Below are positions 33,333-44,868 of a stretch of 64,000 bases of DNA, one piece after another. The notes beneath the pieces were generated by a model. It had not been told where the DNA came from and searched no databases. It saw nothing but the letters and a program-made list of their open reading frames with translations. The DNA comes from Macrophomina tecta (taxonomy: Eukaryota > Ascomycota > Dothideomycetes > Botryosphaeriales > Botryosphaeriaceae), in the NCBI GenBank assembly GCA_024180945.1, contig JAKSGN010000007.1:1426001-1490000 (forward strand), in the 5' to 3' direction. Each line of letters opens with the position of its first letter. The first letter of the stretch is position 1. The translations under genes and the position numbers were made by a program.

Positions 33333-35315
33333 ATGGGCAATTCGAGCGGGAAGCCGGTAGTCTTTACCGACGAAGGTGCGTCCAGAGCCCGACACCGCCG
33401 CCTCTGCCTCTGCAGCGCCCTGTCCTGCCCGGCCTGCCCCTCCCACCGCCAGTCCTGCTGACCCCGCCAGTCAACCTCAACCACTTCCGCCTGCTTCGAG
33501 TCGTCGGCAAGGGCGCCTTCGGCAAGGTCCGCATCGTCGAGCGCAAGGACACCGGTCTGACGTTCGCGCTGAAGTACATCCGCAAAGATGAAGGTCCGCC
33601 AGCGATCCACCCGCGCTAGACATCCCCCCCCCCATGCTGACGCCGTGTAACAGTCGTCCGGTCCGAGAGCGTGCGCAACATCATTCGGGAGCGCCGCATG
33701 CTGGAACATCTCAACCATCCCTTCCTTTGCAACCTGAGATACAGTTTCCAGGACATTGAGTATCTGTGCGTGCCCCGCCCCGGTGTACTGCCCGCGCGTA
33801 CTGACTCCAGTCCCCGCAGCTATATCGTAGTAGATCTAATGAACGGCGGCGATTTACGCTTCCACATCTCGCGCAAGACCTTCACCGAGGACGCCGTCCG
33901 CTTCTGGATCGCCGAGCTGGGTTGTGCCCTGCGCTACATCCACAGACAGGGCGTCGTGCACCGTGATGTCAAGCCCGACAATGTCTTGCTGGATTCAGAG
34001 GGACACGTGCATTTGGCCGACTTTGTAAGACACCGCCCCGACCGCCCGCCGCGGACCCGCCGTGCTGACAATTCAGAACGTCGCCTCCGATTTCACACCT
34101 GCGAAACCGTTGACAAGCAAGTCCGGCACCTTAGCCTACCTGGCCCCCGAAGTCTACGAAGGCAAAGGCTACTCCTGCGAAGTCGATTGGTGGTCTTTGG
34201 GCGTACTCTTCTACGAATGCATATACAACAAGGTACGGATTTGCTCGACTAGCTGTTGCTAGACTGTTCGACGTATTGACGAGACATAGCGGCCTTTCGA
34301 GGCAAGATCACACGAAGAGCTCTCACAGAAAATTCAGAAGGCCGAAGTACCCTATCCTGTAACAAGCCCCCCGGTCTCGATGCCTTGCTTGCATGCAATC
34401 AGCTCGCTGCTTGAGAAGGACAGGAGGAAACGAATCGGAGCCGTGAGCTTCGAGTCTTTCACGGATAACCCGTTCTTCCGTCCTCTGGACTTCGAAGCCT
34501 TGGAGCATAAAGAAATCGAGCCGGTCTTTACCCCATCGAGCGATAAGACGAATTTCGATGCTACGTATGATTTGGAGGAACTTTTACTGGAGGAAGCACC
34601 CCTGGAGGCACGCGCACGGAGGCAGAAGCCTCGTGAAGCTCTGAAGGAGGACGCAACTGAGCAGGAGATTCGCGCGGAGGAGCTGCACAAGATGATTGAA
34701 ACGCTCTTCGAGCCTTTCAATTACACAACAGTCGCTGCTGAACGCGCACCCGTTGTTAATCCGGATGGTGGCACGCCCACCTCTACCGAGACGCCATCGT
34801 CAGAGTGGCCGCGCCCCAAGTCGTCAAGGGCCTGCGACGATGGCCATCAGTTAGTGCCCACCACCACCAACCCCGGCCACCAGCCCCGGAACATCACCCA
34901 GTCGCGGTCCACGACCCAGTCACCCAACGGCTCACCCCCGATTCCTACCGCTAACCTCGCACCGGCGACTAGCCATCCAGGCCAACCCCCAGATGGCTTC
35001 GACCCTCACGCGGACCCTACACTGCCTGTTTCATACAGCAGACCGATCAACAGGCAAAGGGGAAGTACGCGCAGCACAAGCATGGGAGGTGGTGTCCAGG
35101 TTGTGCTCAACGAGACGGGAAGCTGGTCGGACATGGCCAACCAGAGCTCGTCGATGGTTGTTCCGAAGCCAGACCTTAGCGACCCTAACGCGCAGAAGCC
35201 GTCAGGCATGCTTGGCTTTTTAAGCCGGAAGAAGGGCAGGGATAGGAGCCCCAAGGCGAAAGAGAAGGGAGTATTGGGCAAGGAGGGTGCTAGAGTCATT
35301 ATCAGCCAAGGTTAA
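33333..35315 (+). CDS. AGC-type Ser/Thr kinase of the YANK/STK32 family
   Basis: Protein kinase of 554 aa from six exons (33333-33375, 33471-33593, 33654-33765, 33820-34024, 34077-34232, 34290-35315). Residues 2-7 (GNSSGK) form a myristoylation-type start, so membrane association is likely. Kinase landmarks: [10 protein letters not shown] (25-34), Lys49 in FALKY, the [15 protein letters not shown] hinge, HRDVKPDN (140-147), DFN at 160-162 in place of DFG, and [10 protein letters not shown] with VDWWSLGV. The DFN motif and the sequence around the activation loop are typical of STK32/YANK kinases, where the metal-binding Asp is kept. The C-terminal 220 residues are disordered, Ser/Thr/Pro-rich, and end with a basic patch ([14 protein letters not shown]). 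Substrates are unknown. Confidence 0.88.
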
Positions 35316-36515
35316 GCCGCCCATGACTTCATCCTTGATGTGATCATGATCGCAGAGGTCAGCAGAGACGCGAGAACGAGTTTGGATGTGTCTCCTTTGA
35401 ATTGATTTTACCTGCAGGGCGTCCAGGCGTAAAATAATATTTCCGTCAGGGTTTGGTCTGCCACGAGTTTTCTTCTTGTCGAGGCGGAGGGTTCTCAGAC
35501 TCGTTCCAAGTCGAAGACTTCGCCCTTGGTGTGGGTGTTTACGGCTCACTTTCACCCTGGGAGAAGTCTCACTATTGAACGTTTTGGAGACGCCTCTACT
35601 CCACCGTTTTCTCAAATAGTCATTTTCTTCCTTTTCCACTTTTGGGGTGTCTATACTCATGTTCAACTAAAGAGAAAGGGCTTTGGGGATTTTTGCTTTC
35701 ATCTCTCCGCTTTGGTTCCGGCGTTGCAGCGGTTCAGCTGTGAAGACTGGCCTCGACCCAAGCAAAGACAATACCATCAACAGCTCTATAGCTTCGGAAC
35801 AAGGAGCGCACAGGATAAAGAATTTACAAACTTCGCACGTAAGATACCAGAATCCATCAGATTGGAACGCGTAGCATGAGCGGAAAGAAGAGAGCCGAGC
35901 GAAAAGCTTCTCGGCTGCAGGGTCTGTTTGGGGTTGTGATTGACGTCTTTGCCTCTGACGCCGCTCCAATCCTTCTCGCTTCCCCCAGCCCTTGACGGCG
36001 CTCGTGTTCTAGTAATGGACACGGAGTGTGTCTCGCTTCACTTTTTCTTTTTTTTTTTTCCTCCGACCCTTGCCTCCAACTGAAAATCTCCGCTCCGCTC
36101 CGCCTATTCACCCCCCGGTCGCTTGGAGTCTCGCCTGGGGTGCTTAATCCTTCCTCGCTTCCCCCCTTTCGCGCCAAGGCTCGGAATTGGGATAAGCACA
36201 TCATCCTCATCATCATCAGCCTTACCTATAGCACCTAGCTCTTCCGATCCTGCCCTATCCCGGCTAAGCTTGGCACTTTTCCCTTTCGCTCGGTTTTATT
36301 TTCTATAGACGCGCTCGTAGGATTGCAGTCTATTCTACACGACCAGCCACCCCAACGAAACGACGGAGCACGCGTTCGTTCCATCATGCCGTCGGCTCGG
36401 AGGCAGGTCCGCCGGCGGGGGGAGGGGGGCTCAAAAATTTTGACGACGCGCACGGGAGTGTGAACCAAGCCTACGGGACGGGAAGGATTCTCTGCTGTGA
36501 CGGAAGGAATTTCTA

Positions 36516-36531
36516 TTTTTTTTTTTTTTTT
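36516..36531 (+). repeat. Poly-T tract, 16 nt
   Basis: Uninterrupted T run. Confidence 0.9.
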
Positions 36532-38874
36532 GCAACGGGGGCATGCATGGTGGAAGGTGCTTTGTTCCGAGCATGTGCCGAGCGGAACCCTTTGCTGCAA
36601 CGGACAACGAGGGCGATGCCAACTACCGACGCAGTGGGTGGAGGTGGTGCGGGAGGTGGATGTAAGTGGTCCGTGTAATTTTAATTTTTTTTTTCTTTAT
36701 TTCTTTCTTTGTCTATTCGGCAGTGAGACATGGGGTCCGGGGCGCGGCAGGGGCTGCTGTGGTACGTGCGAAGCCGGGTGTGGAAAATGCTGCTATTCGT
36801 TCCAGAATGTTGGGAAACATGTGAATGCTGGTGTTCGTTCCTTTTTCTTTTTCGTCATTTTCTTCATGTTTCCTCGCGCAGTCTGCTTCCAATTGGCGTC
36901 ATACATGCTTAGTCCCGGGCCTATAGTGCGTGCATAATTAATAATAGGCAGATACAAGGCCGGCCTAGGCGAACGCCGGCGAAGTTTGCTTTCCCTCTGC
37001 CAGTTCACCGGCATAAGCACCGGGCAGCGGGCAGAACCGTGGTGTAGCAGGTACGGACGCAGCCCACGCAAGCCACCACTTATTTTTCGCCACTCTGGCG
37101 GCGAGACTTGACAGGGCACTTATATCGACCGAAGAACCGGCGTCAGGATCTCCTCCGGCAATTGTTCTGGGCGCCTAGCCTAGAAGCAAATAACGCGCTG
37201 CAGGTATGTCTTTCTCCGAGCTGCGGGCAGAGGGGGAAGGCCCGAAAGGTGCAGCAGAAGGAACATACGTTGTCCGACTGCATATCCGCTCTAGAGTGAC
37301 AAGGATGCGAAGTGACGCCATGGCGCCTCCTCCCTCCCTCGACCGTCGAATGGGGCAATTCCATGCAGTAGCTCAGCCGCCGCCCCTCTTCGGCCGCTTC
37401 CGCAAAAGCAAAAGGAAAAGAAAAGGAGGCGCCCGACGAAAGCCCAGGCCGGAAGCCGGAGAGCGGCTAAGGCTGGCCGCCGTCTCTTTTGCGTGCGTAC
37501 TCGGCGTGAGTGACAAAGTGCACCAAGGCAAATTAGCGGCAGGCCCGGACCCTTTTTTTTCCCCCTCGGCCTCGAGCCGTCAGCGCCCGTCTTCCCTCTC
37601 TCTCTCAACGCTTCCGACTATGAAGGAATCATAAATCGGACGATAAAGAGACGCGTTTCTGGGACGAGGACGCGCCAGTGGGGAAATAGTGAGCGCCTCC
37701 CCCGCCGGCGCGGCTCCGCGGCGTACGTCCCGCGGACGTGCTCGTGACAGGCGCGCTGAGGAATGCGCGCGCGTGCCCGCCGTCAATCAGTCTCAACCAT
37801 CCCGGCGCGGATTACCCGCAATGAGCAGGCAAAGGAATATGGAACAGTCATGCCGACAATCCCAGCTACGCCAGACGAGCACCGGTCTCCAAGCCGCTGC
37901 TACGTACGTCCGTGGGCCCTCCCCCCGCCGGACGACGCGAACGAAATCCAGCAAACGCAGCAGCGCTTGTTTTTCTCAGCCGCGGTTGACGGACAAAGAA
38001 GCCCCAAGCGCCCCCTCCTCCATTCTCCTTCATCTCACACATGCCGCGCCGCTTTCTATGCCTTACAGACGCCCCCTCCAGCTTGACCATTCCAGGAAAA
38101 TGAGAACCCCGCCCATCAACCACGAGACGGGGAGCAGACGCGCAACGACGCACGAATGGGCCCTATCATAAGATAGCAAGTAAGCCCCTAGCGCGCGCCT
38201 CCGCTAAGAAAGAGGGGGCGGGAGGAGGACGAGAAAAAAAATAATACCCTAATCCCGTTACCACTAAGGGACATCGTTCGAACAAGCCACGCACTACGCC
38301 TCTCGACATCTTAGCGCCGGCTATCCCGAAAAGGCACTAAGAGAGAAAAGAAAAATGGTCCCGCTTCCCGGCGTGCGGAAAGCCACTGGTTTCACGCCAG
38401 TCCGCTACGCGTGTGGTGGTCGCCGTGCCGGTCCCTCGCACTAGCAGTCAATCCGATCTCTTACGCTAAAGGGGAAACGCGCTGGTGCTGTCAGTCGTCG
38501 GGATGTAGGGATCGGGGGCGATCTGGCAGGCTTTCTAGCGCGCGCGCGCATCTCTTCGGGTTAGATGAGGGGCTTAGGGCTCTCTTGGTGTCTGGGAAGG
38601 GCCTGGAACGGGGTGGGCGGGAGGGAGGGATGGAACGGAGGGAAGGTCTGGGGGTGGAGGGAGAGCAGTGGAGCGTGGCTACGTAAAACGCTCCGGCTTG
38701 GTGAGGAGGAGGCGGTGGTGCTGGTTAGTGAGGAGCATTCGCCTCCGTGCAGTGTTTTGTGTGGATGGAAGACTTAAAGAGTGATCACTGACATGCTTGC
38801 TCTTGTCGCGTAGGGGAAAGTAATGCTTTAGAAGGCATCCAAGTCCCTGTCGGGAGTCCGTGTGCGCTGTCTCA

Positions 38875-38898
38875 TTTTTTTTTTTTTTTTTTTTTTTT
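38875..38898 (+). repeat. Poly-T tract, 24 nt
   Basis: Uninterrupted T run, with the 24-A run at 3697 the longest in the window. Confidence 0.9.
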
Positions 38899-39808
38899 GC
38901 TTCTATGTTCCTTGGTTCGGACATGTGAGAGGCATGCGGAGTAGATTAGTTGCGTTGGTTGGGTGGAGCGTGGGCCTGGGCCAGGCCGGCCTGGTAGTCT
39001 CTGAATTACGCGGGCAGGGTGAGTGCATTGAGTGTGGCTTGCCGCCGGCTCACGCGTGCCTGCTCTCTCGTTCTTTCTTCCTCCTCGCAGCTGAAAAGGA
39101 GGGAGAATGGGAAGAAGTGCGAAATAGACTTCGGGCAATATCACCGGCGTGTAGCTGGTGCGGTAGGATCGTCCGGTTGTCTCTCTTTCCCTTTCCTGCG
39201 CCGTGTAGACTGTCATCGTGCTTGATTGGCTGTGTTCCGGAAGTCTGCGAAGGGAGGCTCGGAAAGCTTGGGGTTGGATCCCGAGCATTTGGGCCGGGGA
39301 AAGCGAGAGCACGAGAGACAGGGCAAGGCGCTTTTGCTGGCATGGGTTTGTTGATGCGAGGGCAGCCTGGGTTGGGATGAGAGATGCCGCGGTTCCCATG
39401 CAGCTCGTTCAAGGACAGAGGGACAGAATAGTCGCATGATTCCTGCTGTGTACAGGCCGAGTTTGCTCATATGTGGATACTACAAGCAAGCAAGCTGCGG
39501 CAAGGTCCAAATGCATGACTGAGTGGGCGGTCAGTGAATACCTCTCCGCCTTGCTGCTCATCTTCTGCCGTCACGGCCAGAAGAGCAAGACGATCAGCAA
39601 GCCGCCGCGCCAATCAAGGCTGCAGTCAATCCCCCTTTCAACATCCACAATATCGTCACCACAACCTACCGCCGTTTCCGACCGAGAGCCTCCACGGCAG
39701 TTGATGATCCTCCCTCAACCCCTGCCATCGCCCGTCTGCTTGCGTCTTTCGGCCTGCCTTATTATCGCCTCCGGAGGCGTCTCCGCCATCCGCCTCTCTT
39801 CTGCTCTC

Positions 39809-39827
39809 TTTTTTTTTTTTTTTTTTT
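39809..39827 (+). repeat. Poly-T tract, 19 nt
   Basis: Uninterrupted T run inside a pyrimidine-rich stretch. Confidence 0.9.
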
Positions 39828-40441
39828 CCCCTTTTAACCTTTTCTTTTCTACTCCCCGCCCATCATCATCAACCCCGGGGTCGGTTCGGTCGGCGGACGA
39901 TCCTAGATGGAAGTTGCCTTTCGGTCCGGTGACACCCACATACACGGACGGCTTTCGTCGTCCGTCCGCCTTGCAGCAACAAGCAGCCGGTTTTCCCGTT
40001 TGTGCGCCTCTCGGACAGGGGGCTAGGCATGGCAGGCCCGGCAGACGGCAGCCAGCATGTGTACGTGCGTGCAAGGGGTGGAAGCATGCATCCGACCGCT
40101 GCGGCCGGCGGGCGGGCAGACGGGCGGACGGCGGCACAACTGACGGCCCTGTCTCCCTTGCTCTCCTTCCATTCCACCCCCACGCCAGTTCCCTGTTTGC
40201 CGCCGTGCGGCCGTTATTATGAACACCGGGCGGCTGCAGGCTGCCGAAGCCGTGCGGAACAGGCAACTCAGATATGGAATAGAAAAGGCATCCGGCCGAC
40301 TGATGGCCGCCTAGAGTCACGTTGGCCAAGCAAGGGGCGTGGGAAGAGACACGCCGTCCAAACGCCGAGACTTCGATTGCTGCACAAGTCATGTTGATAG
40401 TAGACGTACGGAAGAGAGAGAACAGTTCAAGTCAGAGCACT

Positions 40442-40462
40442 AAAAAAAAAAAAAAAAAAAAA
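40442..40462 (+). repeat. Poly-A tract, 21 nt
   Basis: Uninterrupted A run about 100 bp beyond the Cu-ATPase stop codon. Confidence 0.9.
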
Positions 40463-40527
40463 GAAGGGGAGAAAAGAATGAAGACCACGCAAGCAGACAA
40501 CTAGCACTGCTATGCGCTGTCTGTTAC

Positions 40528-40545
40528 AAAAAAAAAAAAAAAAAA
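40528..40545 (+). repeat. Poly-A tract, 18 nt
   Basis: A run starting 30 bp beyond the Cu-ATPase stop codon. On the transcribed strand it is poly-U in the 3' UTR. Confidence 0.9.
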
Positions 40546-40557
40546 TGACCAGACCTT

Positions 40558-43455
40558 TCACTGACCTTGCCTACCCCCAACCGTCAAGCGCGACTCCATC
40601 TTCCTGTCATCCTTCCCAAACTTCGCAAAAACCAACGAAAACGCAATGAGCACTACAGGCAACATGCTCGCAACCTCCCCCAGCGCCGCGAACTGCGGCG
40701 GAATCCTCAATCCTCCCCGTTCATCTTTAGACCCGGTCTTAACCCACACGAACGCCCCAGCGGCCAGCAGCACCGCGAAGACGTTGTAGGCGACAGCCCA
40801 CGCGAAGTTGAACTTGACGCGGCGCATGGCGCGGGTCGACAGCGCCATGGCAACGGGCAGGCCGCGTAGGTCGGGGCGGGAGAATACGATATCGGCGGCG
40901 CCCTTGGCGATGTCGGTGCCGCCCGCGACGGAGACGCCGATGCTGGATTGCGTGAGCGCGACAGCGTCGTTGGTCCCGTCGCCGACGAACATGACGACGG
41001 CTGTTGGCTCCGCAGTTTGAAGCGACGAGACGTAGGCGGCCTTGTCGGCGGGCGAGCAGCGCGAGAGAGCTAAAGAGGAGGGGATGTTGAGGATGTTGGC
41101 GCAGTGCTCGACGCTGCGGGCGTCGTCGCCGGAGACGATCGAGATGGAGATGTTTTTGTATTGAAGGGTGGATATCACGGTGGCAGTCTCGGGGCGGAGG
41201 ACGTCGCGGAGGGCGAAGAGGGCGCAGAGCTCGTTGTTGATGGTGACGCCGAAGAGCGTGTAGTCAAGGGTGTTTTGGTCGATAGGGGATTCCGCTGAAG
41301 GACTAGGAGGAGAAGAGATCTGATCGGTGAACCTGCAGACCTGTGGTGAGGACGAGATGTCTAGCCAGTCGCAGGTGCCGGCTCTGATGATCAAGTCTTC
41401 GTCTTCCAGCCGGCCCTCAATCCCACATCCGACGATCACTGTGGTTGTGTCGAAGTCCGTACGGCGGCGCACCCCCTGTGGGTCAAGGTAGTCTGCAACG
41501 GCTGATGAGACCGGATGCCTTTGTCCGGCCACAAGCCCAAGGAGGTGAGGTAGAGTGAAGGAGCTAGGCTTGAACATGTAACATGCGTTAATGACAGACA
41601 TCTTTCCCTGAGTCAGAGTTCCAGTCTTGTCAAAGACAACGTGTGTGACCTTCCTTGTGGTTTCGATTGCTGACGGGACTCGGAATACGACTCCATGCTT
41701 GGCCGCAACTCCACCCGCGATGACAATGACCATTGGGACGGCAAGGCCAATAGCGCAAGGACAGGAGACAATGAGGGTAGCGATAGCATAGGTAATGGCG
41801 CTAACAAGGGCTCCGGCCTTCGATATTTTGTGAATGTATATGCCAATTAGTAGCCAAACGATGAAAACAATGGCTGATAAGACAACAATAGTCGGCACAA
41901 AAAGGCCAGCAATACGATCTGCGAGATTTTGGGCCTTTGGCTTCGTCAGCTCGGCGTTTTCAACAAGAGTGCCAATCTTGCTGATGCTGTTCTCCCAAGA
42001 CATACGGGTGACTGCAACATCGAGCTGCCCGTCCAGATTCATGGTCCCGGCAACGATGATCGAGTCAATACCTTTCGCCACTGGCCTTGACTCCCCCGTC
42101 ATCATTGACTCATCCACTTGGGAACCTCCGTAAACGACAATGCCATCTGTGGGTATTCGGGTATGTGGGGCCACACGGAATGTATCGCCAGGCTGAAGTA
42201 GGCGCACATCTATCTCTCTACTTGAGCTGCGATCTTCAGATAGGAGTTGGGCGGTAGGCGTTTGCAAAGCCCTGATGGACACTGATTCCATGGCCTTCTG
42301 TCGCGCGAGTTCGCTCATGGACCGGCCAAACCTGATGAGTGTGACGAGTAACGTACTTGTCTCGAAGAACGATTGCTCGGAGAGTGGATTCTCGGTTGCA
42401 GACATGGCAAATGCAATGATTGAGAAGACGTAGGCAATGGTGGAGCTCAGCACGATGAGAAGATCCATTTCGAGCATCTTCGCATGGAATAGGCTCTTAT
42501 ATGCGTTCGGGTAGAACTCCCAAGCAGAGAGTTGGACAGCAGTGGCCAGAAACAAGCAAGCCACCCCACTGGTAAGTTTGCTGACGGGAACAGGCGCCCA
42601 AACCAGGACCAGGACTGGAATGGTGAGTATGAGTGCGACGAGGAAGTAGAGAAACTCTCGCTGGAGCTGCCTTTTCCCGGCAATAACAGAACCAGGAGGC
42701 AGGATAGGTGCGAGCTCCGCGTTGTCTGGTTCCAGTGCTCTCTCCATAATGTATCGAGGAGATATTTCCTGTGGAAAGAACTCTATTCTCACCTTTTTCT
42801 TGCCGTTTTTGTCTAGATCTGAAAATTGCGTGACACCAATGACACCCTGCGGCGGAGGCCCTTGGAACAGGCGACAAGGGTCCTTAAGGAGAACGTCTAG
42901 AAATTGCGCTCCAGCTTTAGCTTCTGCTATGTGCTTGAAGCCGAAGGGAGTGGTATGACGAAGATGCTGTAAAGCTTTCTCGAGAGAGATGACGTTGACA
43001 TCCACAGAGAACTGACATTGAGAAGTAGCCATATCGGTGCGGATATCCTTGATCGTAGGCAGCTTCTCCAGTGCCCTCTGGAGAGACCTTTCACAACCGC
43101 TGCATGTCATGCCCGATACGCTGAGCCTGATATTCTCGTATGCTGGGACGCCCTTTTCAATGCCAGGCGAGTCATGTCCCACGAACAGCGGCGTAGGAAG
43201 TGAATCTGCAGACCCGCAGCAGAGGTTTGCCCTACGAAGGCCCTGTGCAGCGGTAGACATGCTCGCGTCGTGTGACTGGTCGTGGCTGTGCGTTCCGTCA
43301 CATTCGTGTCGAGATACGGCAATACTTTCGAGCGTTCTGCGGATATGAGCGAATGCGGCGGACCTGGGGCAACCAGGACACATTAAGCTAGAGGAGTTAG
43401 ATGCATTAGAGGCATTTGAGCACTCTGAGCCCTCAATGAATCGCCGGCCCGTCAT
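40558..43455 (-). CDS. Copper-transporting P1B-type ATPase
   Basis: Heavy-metal ATPase that pumps Cu+ across a membrane using ATP. It is encoded in one uninterrupted 965-codon frame. The N-terminal 100 residues hold scattered metal-ligand-like motifs (CPGC at 26-29, HECDGTHSHDQSHD at 50-63, CC at 79-80) and then one heavy-metal-associated domain with GMTCSGC at 115-121. Catalytic features: TGES (453-456), the intramembrane CPC (565-567, in SCPCAIGLAVP), DKTGTLT phosphorylation site (609-615), the HP dipeptide of the nucleotide domain (647-648) and GDGTND (825-830). About eight membrane segments fit the P1B plan. The family includes Ccc2-type Golgi pumps and CrpA-type plasma-membrane detoxification pumps; the single HMA and His/Cys-rich N-terminus do not decide between them. 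Confidence 0.93.
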   Translation of the reverse strand: MTGRRFIEGSECSNASNASNSSSLMCPGCPRSAAFAHIRRTLESIAVSRHECDGTHSHDQSHDASMSTAAQGLRRANLCCGSADSLPTPLFVGHDSPGIEKGVPAYENIRLSVSGMTCSGCERSLQRALEKLPTIKDIRTDMATSQCQFSVDVNVISLEKALQHLRHTTPFGFKHIAEAKAGAQFLDVLLKDPCRLFQGPPPQGVIGVTQFSDLDKNGKKKVRIEFFPQEISPRYIMERALEPDNAELAPILPPGSVIAGKRQLQREFLYFLVALILTIPVLVLVWAPVPVSKLTSGVACLFLATAVQLSAWEFYPNAYKSLFHAKMLEMDLLIVLSSTIAYVFSIIAFAMSATENPLSEQSFFETSTLLVTLIRFGRSMSELARQKAMESVSIRALQTPTAQLLSEDRSSSREIDVRLLQPGDTFRVAPHTRIPTDGIVVYGGSQVDESMMTGESRPVAKGIDSIIVAGTMNLDGQLDVAVTRMSWENSISKIGTLVENAELTKPKAQNLADRIAGLFVPTIVVLSAIVFIVWLLIGIYIHKISKAGALVSAITYAIATLIVSCPCAIGLAVPMVIVIAGGVAAKHGVVFRVPSAIETTRKVTHVVFDKTGTLTQGKMSVINACYMFKPSSFTLPHLLGLVAGQRHPVSSAVADYLDPQGVRRRTDFDTTTVIVGCGIEGRLEDEDLIIRAGTCDWLDISSSPQVCRFTDQISSPPSPSAESPIDQNTLDYTLFGVTINNELCALFALRDVLRPETATVISTLQYKNISISIVSGDDARSVEHCANILNIPSSLALSRCSPADKAAYVSSLQTAEPTAVVMFVGDGTNDAVALTQSSIGVSVAGGTDIAKGAADIVFSRPDLRGLPVAMALSTRAMRRVKFNFAWAVAYNVFAVLLAAGAFVWVKTGSKDERGGLRIPPQFAALGEVASMLPVVLIAFSLVFAKFGKDDRKMESRLTVGGRQGQ

Positions 43456-44868
43456 GATAGTTCGTGTCCGGAAAGCTCACTGGGCACACTCTAGCTCAGG
43501 CAGCTTGTCTGGGCCGGGCGTGGAAGACGGGCACCGAAGAATAAACCTAACAATAGACCACTTAGTATACTTAGGGCAGTGGCCGCAGTTCTGGCGTACT
43601 TACACGGCCCCGAGCTTTGAATATCGGGGCAAGTTCTGAAGCGTGGGGGAGAGCCTGTTGAAATGGAGGCGGGCTTGAGGCAAGCAAATGGCAAAGGAGT
43701 TGGAGGTTGCGAAACTAGTAACTCAGCGCTATATGAAAGGAAGCGACAAGCAAACCACTTGTGGCACAATGCGCCCGATCGGCCATTGGCGACGCCTGTC
43801 CGCTCGTGCTTGCCATACTCGGTATGTCGTCATGGCCTGGGCGACGTGGCTGAAGCTTCCCAATAGCTTGTGTCAGTGAATGATCCATTGTTGCTGCCTG
43901 TGCGCATAGCGAGGCGCGGGATCTGGAGCTGGAGTAAGGGAGGTTTGAAGGTTAAGTGCCCGCTGGTGGGCATTGAAGGCAATTGCTTTCACGGATGCCC
44001 TGGCGGCCCCAGCATGTGCGATGTAGTTAAAAGCTGGAGGTTTGCAGAAGTTTCTCAAATAACGGTTGGCGATCCTGCCTCCCCTCCTGTGTTACTCATG
44101 AACAGGTTATACTACCAAGCTATGTGGTAAGCTGTTGTGCGCGTCGAGTCTTCAAAGCGTGGTTGGCAAATAGTTCCGGGAGGGGTGAGTACCTTGAGAA
44201 ATGGCTGAATGACCTCAACGTCAATCGAGGGATAGCCCGCTTCGGTGCTCGACCTTAGCGCGAGAGAGTCAGATCTCCTTGGGCATTGACAGCCAGCTCA
44301 TCCGGGAGGGTGCTTCAACGTGACGCATGGGGAACCGCGAGAAGTGCTCGGCCGGCGTGCCATCTCCCAGTGTTCCCGCGGCCCCCTGATGCCGGCCCCT
44401 TAATGCGGCAGATTGGTCTGAGATTGTATTTGAGATGACAGTAAGCCATGGCGGCGAGGGAGTCGCAGGAGAGAAGGTTCAATGATGGGGGTGGGAGGCG
44501 CAGATGGGACATCGCCGGGTAAGTTCAGGCCAGCCCCGCCCTTCGACACGGTCAGATGACGGCGCGAGCGCGTCTAACGTCATCGCCGTCACCGCGCTCG
44601 CCCGTCCCTCACTCATTCCGCGCTCCTATCCCCCGTGGGTTCCACAGCCGCGTCCCAATCACTCCCAAGCTTGTCGCATCTACCACCGCGAACACTCGCC
44701 GGGCTCCGTCGCGCAGCCGCCCCGCCATCTCCGCCAGCGTGCACGCGCACTCCCCGCCGCGGCCCTTGTTCCGCTGTCCGGTCCGAGAACGATGTGAACG
44801 ACCTGCTTTGGATGTCTCTCCACCCGTATCAAGCGCGTCGAGCATCCAGGTGAAGTCAGCCTTCCAAC
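43456..44868. other. Intergenic: divergent promoter of Cu-ATPase and RAD4
   Basis: 1.4 kb between start codons with no supported gene. I could not identify a copper-response element with confidence. Confidence 0.5.

Larger units (their letters stand above)
35316..40557. other. 5.2-kb intergenic desert between the kinase and the Cu-ATPase 3' ends
   Basis: No supported gene over 5.2 kb, although the flanking genes converge here and would need only 3' UTRs. The part from 37.2 to 38.7 kb is GC-rich with CpG-containing stretches. Five A or T runs of 16-24 nt occur at 36516, 38875, 39809, 40442 and 40528. Several open frames of 100-250 codons exist but are low-complexity and lack family motifs. 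Confidence 0.5.

Noticed and set aside
39473..40392. Overlapping frames of 225-249 codons on both strands.
   Set aside because: They run through a poly-T tract and low-complexity sequence and show no domain, signal peptide or splice support.
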